A stretch of 10,723 bases of DNA from Candidatus Adiutrix sp. GTDB lineage: Bacteria > Desulfobacterota > Desulfarculia > Adiutricales > Adiutricaceae. Position numbers and translations under genes: made by a program. Shown piece by piece: positions 6,429 through 10,723 of this stretch. Within the stretch, counting starts at the first letter, position 1, and every line of letters begins with the position of its first letter. Below the pieces are notes generated by a model. It saw only the letters and a list, made by a program, of their open reading frames with translations, ran no database searches and was not told the origin of the DNA. The DNA lies in contig JAITVE010000370.1 in the NCBI GenBank assembly GCA_031285975.1, forward strand, positions 1-10,723. The letters are read 5' to 3'.

Positions 6429-7079
6429 CTACTTCTTCGCCACCTTGGCATGATCCGCCAAAAACGCCGCCACACCTTTATCCGTCAAAGGATGCCCAGC
6501 CAACTGCTGGATAACCTTAAAAGGAATGGTGGCAATATCAGCCCCAAGCAACGCACTGCGCAACACATGCTGCGGCGAACGAATGCTGGCCACGATGATT
6601 TCGGTCTCCATCCCATAGTTACCGTAAATGGTGACAATCTCCTCAACAAGGGCCATGCCGTCCTGCCCCACATCGTCGAGGCGGCCGACAAAGGGGCTGA
6701 CGAAGGCGGCCCCGGCCTTGGCGGCCAGAAGGGCCTGGAGCGGCGAAAAAACGAGGGTCAGGTTAACCTTGATGCCGTCGGCGGCAAGCGCCCCGGTGGC
6801 GGCCAACCCATCCATGGTGAGGGGCAGCTTAACGGCCACATTGTGGGCCAACGAGGCCAAATGGCGGCCCTCGCGGATCATGGCCTCTTTTTCGGTGGCC
6901 AGAACTTCGGCGCTGACCGGGCCGGGGGTGAGGGCGCAGATGGCCTTGATGTGCTCGTCCTGCTCGCTGACGCCTTCTTTGGCCATCAGGCTGGGGTTGG
7001 TGGTCACGCCGTCGAGGAAACCGTAGGCGGCGGCCTCTTTGATTTCAGCCAGGTTGGCTGTGTCGATAAAAAATTTCAT
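6429..7079 (-). CDS. Transaldolase, small TalC/Fsa-type
   Basis: A 216-residue cytoplasmic aldolase of the short transaldolase family, which moves a dihydroxyacetone unit between sugar phosphates in the non-oxidative pentose phosphate pathway. Schiff-base Lys84 is in V-A-V-K-L-P-L-T, Asp6 in F-F-I-D-T-A-N, and the T-T-N-P-S motif is at 26-30. Three positions distinguish true transaldolases from fructose-6-phosphate aldolase (Fsa): here Glu58 (Fsa has Gln), Asn106 in N-L-T-L-V-F and Ser128 in S-P-F-V-G-R (Fsa has Ala). All are of transaldolase type, so I favour transaldolase activity over Fsa. Alignment was by eye. ATG 7079 has AAAGGTGA upstream. It is the last gene after folK and the small membrane protein. 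I leave the symbol blank because tal, talC and fsa are used inconsistently. Confidence 0.92.
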   Translation of the reverse strand: MKFFIDTANLAEIKEAAAYGFLDGVTTNPSLMAKEGVSEQDEHIKAICALTPGPVSAEVLATEKEAMIREGRHLASLAHNVAVKLPLTMDGLAATGALAADGIKVNLTLVFSPLQALLAAKAGAAFVSPFVGRLDDVGQDGMALVEEIVTIYGNYGMETEIIVASIRSPQHVLRSALLGADIATIPFKVIQQLAGHPLTDKGVAAFLADHAKVAKK

Positions 7080-7134
7080 GTCTTTTCACCTTTGTGTTAT
7101 CAGTGCCCCAGGCGGAGCGAAAAATCAGGGCCGG

Positions 7135-7359
7135 TTAACGGTTCATGGTCAAATAGCGATCCCGATTCTCAACATTCTGGAAATAGAGGGTCTCGCCGCC
7201 GCGCACCACGGTGAGGGCCTCTTTTTTGGGGAAATAGACCCCGGTGGCGGCGTCGCGCACCAACTCCTGGGTCTCGGGCTCTTCCCGGCCCGTGCCGTAG
7301 CCGCGCACGAGCCAGATGATGAGCCAAAAGAGCAGCGCGATGATAAAAAAGCGGAACAT
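7135..7359 (-). CDS. Small membrane-anchored protein, possible cysteine-less TRASH-like domain
   Basis: A 74-residue protein with one N-terminal transmembrane helix (about 4-18) and a short C-terminal domain, probably on the cytoplasmic side because Arg residues follow the helix. The part L-V-R-D-A-A-T-G-V-Y-F-P-K-K-E-A, and later L-Y-F-Q-N-V-E-N-R-D-R-Y-L, resembles small proteins that read D-P-V-C-G-x-Y-V-P and Y-F-C-S-x-x-C-R-D-x-Y-L, but every expected cysteine is replaced. The match is from memory and by eye. ATG 7359 overlaps the folK stop codon by one base (TAATG), with GGAGG just upstream, so it is co-translated with folK. The transaldolase gene follows after 55 nt. Function unknown. 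Confidence 0.75.
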   Translation of the reverse strand: MFRFFIIALLFWLIIWLVRGYGTGREEPETQELVRDAATGVYFPKKEALTVVRGGETLYFQNVENRDRYLTMNR

Positions 7360-7886
7360 TAGGCCTCCAGCCGCTTAAAGCCCTGGCCGTCGGGCGGCAG
7401 GGCGGCCAGAAGCTCACTGGCCGTGCGGCCCAAAACAGGGTGCCGCCAGCCCGGCGCAACCTCGGCCAGCGGGGCCAGCACAAACACGCGCTGGGCCAGC
7501 CTGGGGTGGGGCACGAGTAATTTCGGCGGCATATCAATCACTTCCCGGCCAAAAGCCAAGAGGTCGAGATCAATGACCCGGGGCCCGTTCAGTTCCAGGC
7601 GCACCCGCCCCATGTCGGCCTCAAGGGCCAAAAGCCGCTCCAACAGGGCCTCGGGGGACAGGCGGCAGTCGAAGAGGGCCACGGCGTTGTGATACCAGTC
7701 CTGCCCCGGCGGCCCGCCCTGGGGCTCGGTGAGATAGATGGAGGAGGCGGCCAGGAAGGTGAGCCCCTCGGCTTCGCCCAGGCGGCGCAAAGCGTTGCGA
7801 ATCATGTCCCTGGGGTTGGCCAGGTTGGCCCCCAGGCCGATAAAGGCGGCCCTGTCTATCATGGCCTGGTCGAGCGTTTGCGGCAT
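7359..7886 (-). CDS. folK: 2-amino-4-hydroxy-6-hydroxymethyldihydropteridine pyrophosphokinase
   Basis: Transfers pyrophosphate from ATP to hydroxymethyldihydropterin, the step before dihydropteroate synthase in folate synthesis; cytoplasmic. Its 175 residues fit the family. The N-terminal F-I-G-L-G-A-N-L motif, the loop Y-L-T-E-P-Q-G (about 51-57), W-Y-H-N-A-V (64-69) and the signature G-P-R-V-I-D-L-D-L-L (101-110) are all present; Asp106 and Asp108 are the magnesium ligands. ATG 7886 has AGGAG 12 nt upstream, which is far; ATG 7862 is an alternative that starts right at the conserved region but has a weaker site. It is the first gene of a three-gene left-reading run transcribed from the extended -10 promoter at 7920-7928. 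Confidence 0.94.
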   Translation of the reverse strand: MPQTLDQAMIDRAAFIGLGANLANPRDMIRNALRRLGEAEGLTFLAASSIYLTEPQGGPPGQDWYHNAVALFDCRLSPEALLERLLALEADMGRVRLELNGPRVIDLDLLAFGREVIDMPPKLLVPHPRLAQRVFVLAPLAEVAPGWRHPVLGRTASELLAALPPDGQGFKRLEA

Positions 7887-7919
7887 GAGGCCCGGCGACT
7901 CCTGAAAAATTTTATGGTT

Positions 7920-7928
7920 ATTATAGCA
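7920..7928 (-). promoter_or_regulatory. Extended -10 promoter of the folK run
   Basis: On the minus strand the sequence reads TGCTATAAT, a perfect -10 box with the TGN extension. No good -35 lies at the usual distance, as is common for extended -10 promoters. Transcription would start near 7913, giving a leader of about 27 nt that contains the AGGAG before the folK ATG. Confidence 0.6.
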
Positions 7929-7968
7929 TATTTTGGAGCAAATGGATGAAGAAAGAATACCGGGTTTC

Positions 7969-7996
7969 TTGCAATGAAAAATGAAGGTGCTATAAT
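7969..7996 (+). promoter_or_regulatory. Promoter of the membrane-module operon
   Basis: TTGCAA (7969-7974) lies 16 bp before TATAAT (7991-7996), which also carries the TGC extension (7988-7990). Transcription would start near 8003, leaving a leader of about 48 nt with the GGGGGAGG ribosome binding site at 8035-8042. The palindrome TGACGTCA (7997-8004) spans the predicted start site. Confidence 0.65.
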
Positions 7997-8050
7997 TGAC
8001 GTCACGAGCGATAATCTACGTATGGGCCTTATGCGGGGGAGGTTTTTGGC

Positions 8051-8626
8051 ATGGTTGAGAATCAGTGCGGCAGCGGGCGGGGAGAACCGTCGGCGGCTGT
8101 GGAACCACGGAAGAAAATAAAAATACGCACGGCGGCGCTCCTGCTTATTTTTGCGGTGCCGGGTTTATCCATTCTCTTTATGTATGTGTCCTTATCATTC
8201 AACTGGGAACTACCCAAATGGGTATACCAAGTATTGTTTTTTGGCGGCATCCTATTTTCGCTGAGTGCCGGAATGACAACCTTCATCGTCAATAAATATA
8301 CGGAAGGCCAGTATAGAGGCATTGTGACGGTTGCCCTTCTGCTTATTTTTGCGGTGCCGCTTTTGTCCCTTTGTATCATGAATTTTTTTGCATCATTCGT
8401 TGGGCATTTATTCAGCGATATCTTACTTTATGGTGGATTCCTGCTTTCGCCAATGGCCGGAATAATAACCCTTATTACCGATCACTGCAAGGAAGGCAAG
8501 CGTAAAGGCGTTGTGAAGAATGGGGAAATAGTTCTGCTTATTATAGGCTTGCTGCCGTTCTTTTATGGCTTTGGTCTCATCATCTACAGTTTTTTTACGC
8601 CGCCTGCGGTCGTTGAATCTATGTAA
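8051..8626 (+). CDS. Small multi-pass membrane protein with an internally duplicated module
   Basis: A 191-residue inner-membrane protein that I cannot assign to a named function. Five hydrophobic segments are visible, at about 27-49, 58-80, 93-113, 122-143 and 159-181. Residues 26-90 and 92-153 are two copies of one module: both begin with A-L-L-L-I-F-A-V-P, continue through a G-G-(I/F)-L-x-S-x-x-A-G helix and end in a charged K-(Y/E)-x-E-G-x-x-(R/K)-G tail. The 20 bases coding for the first motif are identical in the two copies, so the duplication is fairly recent. The hydrophilic N-terminus holds S-A-A-V-E-P-R-K-K (14-22), shared with the next protein. Loosely this recalls DUF4190-type two-helix proteins (inference). 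ATG 8051 has a strong GGGGGAGG. It is the first of three genes in one operon and is less GC-rich than the folate and amino-acid genes nearby. Confidence 0.75.
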   Translation: MVENQCGSGRGEPSAAVEPRKKIKIRTAALLLIFAVPGLSILFMYVSLSFNWELPKWVYQVLFFGGILFSLSAGMTTFIVNKYTEGQYRGIVTVALLLIFAVPLLSLCIMNFFASFVGHLFSDILLYGGFLLSPMAGIITLITDHCKEGKRKGVVKNGEIVLLIIGLLPFFYGFGLIIYSFFTPPAVVESM

Positions 8627-8760
8627 TGTCTCACCCACGGAGGGTTCAGCATGGTAAAAATTCAGTTCGACAATGAGCGTGATACGCTTTCGGCGGCTGT
8701 TGAACCACGAAAGAAAGTCAATTTACGCACTCTGTCTCTCCTGCTTATTTTTGCGGCGCC
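8091..8760 (+). repeat. Duplicated coding segments in the membrane-module operon
   Basis: The 20-mer CTGCTTATTTTTGCGGTGCC occurs at 8141-8160 and 8339-8358, 198 bp apart, and again with one change at 8741-8760. The larger block 8091-8160 recurs at 8691-8760 with 58 of 70 bases matching. These mark one duplication inside the first gene and one between the first and second genes. Confidence 0.85.
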
Positions 8761-8995
8761 GGTTTTGGCCCTTTTCGTCATGGAGCTTACCCCTTTCACG
8801 GGGATAGCGGGCCTGGTCGGCCTCCTGCTTTCGCCAGCGGTCGGGGCCGTGATAGGCATTGCGGGTCTTTGCACGGAGAAAAACCGCCCGGGCGACTGGC
8901 TGGACATAGCCGTGCATATTGTGCTTCTACTGGTGCTCTTGTCTCTCTTCTCCATGGTTCTTCGGTTCGCAGACTGGGGCATCGGCATATTCTAG
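8651..8995 (+). CDS. Small membrane protein, paralogue of the preceding gene
   Basis: A 114-residue membrane protein with hydrophobic segments near 27-45, 50-73 and 86-105. Its first 45 residues match the preceding protein: S-A-A-V-E-P-R-K-K sits at exactly the same positions (14-22) and L-L-L-I-F-A-(A)-P follows. It then has one module copy, L-L-L-S-P-A-V-G-A-V-I-G-I-A-G-L-C. In DNA, 8691-8760 matches 8091-8160 at 58 of 70 bases, a shift of exactly 600 bp, so this gene arose by duplication of its neighbour. GGAGGG precedes ATG 8651. The gap to the upstream gene is 24 nt. Function unknown. Confidence 0.72.
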   Translation: MVKIQFDNERDTLSAAVEPRKKVNLRTLSLLLIFAAPVLALFVMELTPFTGIAGLVGLLLSPAVGAVIGIAGLCTEKNRPGDWLDIAVHIVLLLVLLSLFSMVLRFADWGIGIF

Positions 8996-9025
8996 CAGCC
9001 GCTGGTCACCTAAGGAGGTTCTCAC

Positions 9026-9331
9026 ATGGCCGAAGCACAGAAAAAACTCTTTTTGCCCATGTTCGCGCTCTTTCTTTCTGCGGCAATGCCGTGGCTTTCC
9101 GTGTTCGTTCCATTATTCTTGAGGATATCCGGCGAATTCATTATATACGCCATCATACTGCCGCCGATTGCCGGAATATTGCTCGGCATTGCCGCTCTCT
9201 GCAAAGGCAGGAAACATACGGGCACCGCCGGGCTCGTCATTTCGTGCATCGCAATTCTAACGCCGTTCATGTATGCCGCCGTCGTCTATATTCAGCTTCA
9301 AGAAGTCGGTTCACAACTCGAACACATGTAA
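9026..9331 (+). CDS. Small membrane protein, third member of the module family
   Basis: A 101-residue membrane protein with hydrophobic segments at about 8-32, 37-58 and 67-89. It lacks the S-A-A-V-E-P-R-K-K head of the two preceding proteins but carries the same core: an F-L-S-A-A-M-P helix, then I-L-P-P-I-A-G-I-L-L-G-I-A-A-L-C-K-G and a charged loop. Next comes G-T-A-G-L-V-I-S-C, which is the pattern most like DUF4190 (G-x-A-x-A-G-L-V-L-G). It is the most diverged of the set at DNA level. AAGGAGG (9015-9020 region) stands before ATG 9026. The gap to the preceding gene is 30 nt. A long inverted repeat begins four bases after its stop codon. Function unknown. Confidence 0.72.
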   Translation: MAEAQKKLFLPMFALFLSAAMPWLSVFVPLFLRISGEFIIYAIILPPIAGILLGIAALCKGRKHTGTAGLVISCIAILTPFMYAAVVYIQLQEVGSQLEHM

Positions 9332-9335
9332 CTAT

Positions 9336-9459
9336 GGATCAGTTCAGGAATAATTTGTACGTTTTCCTGGCAAGGCGTTCTCGTTTTGGCCGGATTGTTA
9401 GCGGTCAAAATGAGAACAACGCAGCCAGGGGAATGTACAAGTTGTTCATGAACTGATCC
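9336..9459 (+). repeat. 124-nt imperfect inverted repeat, MITE-like or RNA hairpin
   Basis: Outer arms of 36 nt (9336-9371 and 9424-9459) match at 30 positions; in a plus-strand RNA five of the six differences are G-U pairs and one is a G-A mismatch. After an internal loop (5 and 6 nt) an inner stem of 16 bp (9377-9392 and 9402-9417) has two G-U pairs and a 9-nt loop. The ends are GGATCAGTTC and GAACTGATCC. Flanks read CTAT before and TATC after, so a 3-bp TAT repeat may be a target duplication. It contains no gene and no T tract. It fills the gap between the third membrane gene and the PstS-like gene. Confidence 0.85.
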
Positions 9460-9472
9460 TATCGGCCGCACC

Positions 9473-10723
9473 ATGAAAATACTCTGGAACATAACCCGCA
9501 CGATTCTGACGCTGGCCGCCTGGCTGGCGGGCGGGTATGTTTTGCATAAATATGAATATTTCAAAGCCTTCGGGGCGGTGGACAATGTGGCCGGAACCCT
9601 GCCCGTGGCCATGGTTATCACGGCGGCAACGGGAGCCGCCGCCCTGCTGTGGATGAAGCACAGCCGCCAATACGCCCCGGTCTCAGCCGCGCTGGCCCTG
9701 CTGGCGGCCTTGTCCGTGGCCCTCTTCCCCACCGCGCTGCGCAAAGACTGGCGGCTGAACCTCGCCATACCCAAAGGCGCGGAAGCCCGGCCGGATATGA
9801 CGGTGTATGCACCCTTTGCCGAAGCCTCGCAAACCGCCAAGCTGGCTGAAAAATCAACCCTCACCCTGACCAGCGGCCTGCCCACCCTGGACGGGGCCAC
9901 GGCCCTCTACCCGGTCTACGCGGCCCTGGCCGAGGCGGCCTACGACCGCGCCGCCTTCTCGCCGGACGATGTGCGCTGCACCAGCACCCGCCAGGCCTAC
10001 GAAGCCGTTATCTCCGGCCAGCGGGACATTATTTTCGTCGCCGCCGCCTCCGCCCGGCAACTCGCCGCCGCTCAGGCCGCCGGAGCCGATTTGCGCTTCA
10101 CCCCCATCGGCCGCGAGGCTTTCGTTTTTGTCGCGGGGCGCGGGAACCCCGTGGACGACCTCAGCTATCAGCAAGTGCGCAACATCTATTCGGGAAAAAC
10201 CGCCCGCTGGAAAACCCTGGGCTGGCCGGAGGGCGGCGACATCATCGCCTTTCAACGCCCGGAAGGCTCCGGCAGCCAGACGGGCCTGCAAAGCGTCATG
10301 GGCGGCCTCCCCATCCAGGCCCCGCAGCCCCTGCCGGACGCGAGCCTTCTCGGCTCCGGCAGCCTGATGAAGCAGGTCTCGGTGGAATGGCAGGGCGTGC
10401 AGCCCGCCCTCGGCTATTCCTACCGCTACTTCGCCACCGCCATGTACGCGAACCCCGACGCCAAACTGTTAAAAATCAACGGCGTTGCCCCCACCATAGA
10501 AAATATCCGCAACGCCCGCTACCCTTTCACCGGCGACTTCTACGCCGTCACCAACGGCGCGCCGCACGGCAACGTTAAAACCTTCATCGACTGGATTCTT
10601 TCGCCGCAAGGGCAGGAATTGATTGAGAATCAAGACCACCCGCTGAGCGGGTGGTTTGCACAGCCCTATAAGGGCATGGTACAGGCAGCGCCAGAGGGCG
10701 CATTGAAGGTTTGCCAACCGCAT
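9473..10723 (+). CDS. Membrane-anchored PstS-like phosphate-binding protein, 3' end replaced, runs off window
   Basis: The frame is open from ATG 9473 to the window edge (417 codons). Three hydrophobic helices come first (about 5-25, 41-61 and 68-88), with H-S-R between helices 2 and 3 on the cytoplasmic side, so the rest lies outside the membrane. From about residue 110 it is a PstS-type solute-binding domain. Recognisable parts are L-P-T-L-D-G-A-T-A-L-Y-P-V-Y, which fits the ligand-binding start of the family; F-Q-R-P-E-G-S-G-S-Q-T, the phosphate-site loop; and P-F-T-G-D-F-Y-A-V-T-N-G with F-I-D-W-I-L-S-P-Q-G-Q-E-L-I-E near the end. Such proteins capture phosphate for the Pst ABC transporter; pst transporter genes may follow off-window. 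After residue 387 (E-N-Q) the usual closing residues are missing and the frame enters a hairpin repeat, giving 30 unrelated residues. No Shine-Dalgarno is visible before the ATG, where the inverted repeat ends 13 nt upstream. It may therefore be poorly expressed or a decaying gene. Confidence 0.82.
   Translation, partial: MKILWNITRTILTLAAWLAGGYVLHKYEYFKAFGAVDNVAGTLPVAMVITAATGAAALLWMKHSRQYAPVSAALALLAALSVALFPTALRKDWRLNLAIPKGAEARPDMTVYAPFAEASQTAKLAEKSTLTLTSGLPTLDGATALYPVYAALAEAAYDRAAFSPDDVRCTSTRQAYEAVISGQRDIIFVAAASARQLAAAQAAGADLRFTPIGREAFVFVAGRGNPVDDLSYQQVRNIYSGKTARWKTLGWPEGGDIIAFQRPEGSGSQTGLQSVMGGLPIQAPQPLPDASLLGSGSLMKQVSVEWQGVQPALGYSYRYFATAMYANPDAKLLKINGVAPTIENIRNARYPFTGDFYAVTNGAPHGNVKTFIDWILSPQGQELIENQDHPLSGWFAQPYKGMVQAAPEGALKVCQPH
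10634..10719. repeat. Cluster of four hairpins at the end of the PstS-like gene
   Basis: Consecutive palindromes: 10635-10655 (ACCACCCGC, TGA loop, perfect 9-bp stem), 10663-10675 (GCCCT, ATA loop), 10688-10701 (GCGCC, AGAG loop) and 10708-10719 (GGTT, TGCC loop). Together they resemble an end of a REP-like or IS200/IS605-type element. It starts where similarity to PstS stops. The element continues, or ends, beyond the window. Confidence 0.6.

Noticed and set aside
7997..8004. TGACGTCA palindrome as a defined operator
   Set aside because: An 8-bp palindrome can occur by chance and no known bacterial regulator is implied; it is noted only as part of the promoter.
8869..9456. Open frame spanning the second and third membrane genes and the inverted repeat
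   Set aside because: It overlaps two better supported genes with their own ribosome binding sites, and reads through the hairpin.

Overview
The window comes from a GC-rich bacterium with Gram-negative, proteobacteria-like features: Sec-exported periplasmic proteins, a DUF4124-like segment joined to a lytic transglycosylase, and short palindromic repeats of the ATTCC-N-GGAAT type. A Desulfobacterota (Desulfovibrio-like) origin is my best guess, but it is inference only. The window looks like ordinary chromosome punctuated by small repeats; I see no transposase, phage gene, CRISPR array, rRNA or tRNA.

Layout. 1-1072 (+): the terminator of an off-window gene, then a monocistronic exported protein with two rhodanese domains, with a clear sigma70-type promoter and its own terminator. 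1104-1790 (+): an unrecognised multi-pass membrane protein whose 3' end overlaps the next, convergent gene by 44 bp. 1747-5983 (-): a compact four-gene run, read right to left as lytic transglycosylase, phosphatidylglycerophosphate synthase (pgsA), threonine ammonia-lyase (ilvA) and a SAM methyltransferase. Its junctions are 1 nt, 43 nt and a 4-nt GTGA overlap, so translation is probably coupled. 5984-6428: non-coding DNA with two short palindromic repeats and four hairpins. 6429-7886 (-): a three-gene run folK, a small membrane-anchored protein and a TalC-type transaldolase, linked by a 1-nt TAATG overlap and a 55-nt gap.

7887-8050 is a divergent promoter region in which both directions use the same extended -10 box, TGCTATAAT. 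It drives folK to the left and, to the right, three small membrane proteins (8051-9331). These three carry four copies of one related membrane module and appear to have arisen by duplication. A 124-nt imperfect inverted repeat (9336-9459) fills the gap to the last gene, a membrane-anchored PstS-like phosphate-binding protein. That gene has no visible ribosome binding site, and its reading frame runs into a cluster of hairpins after codon 387, so it seems bounded by repeat elements at both ends.

The most interesting parts are the duplicated membrane-module operon, the long inverted repeat with its strand-biased G-U pairs, the repeat cluster that replaces the end of the PstS-like gene, and the periodic PYW and ITVD repeats in the lytic transglycosylase. 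Several start codons in the left-reading genes are GTG or TTG, supported by upstream Shine-Dalgarno sequences.
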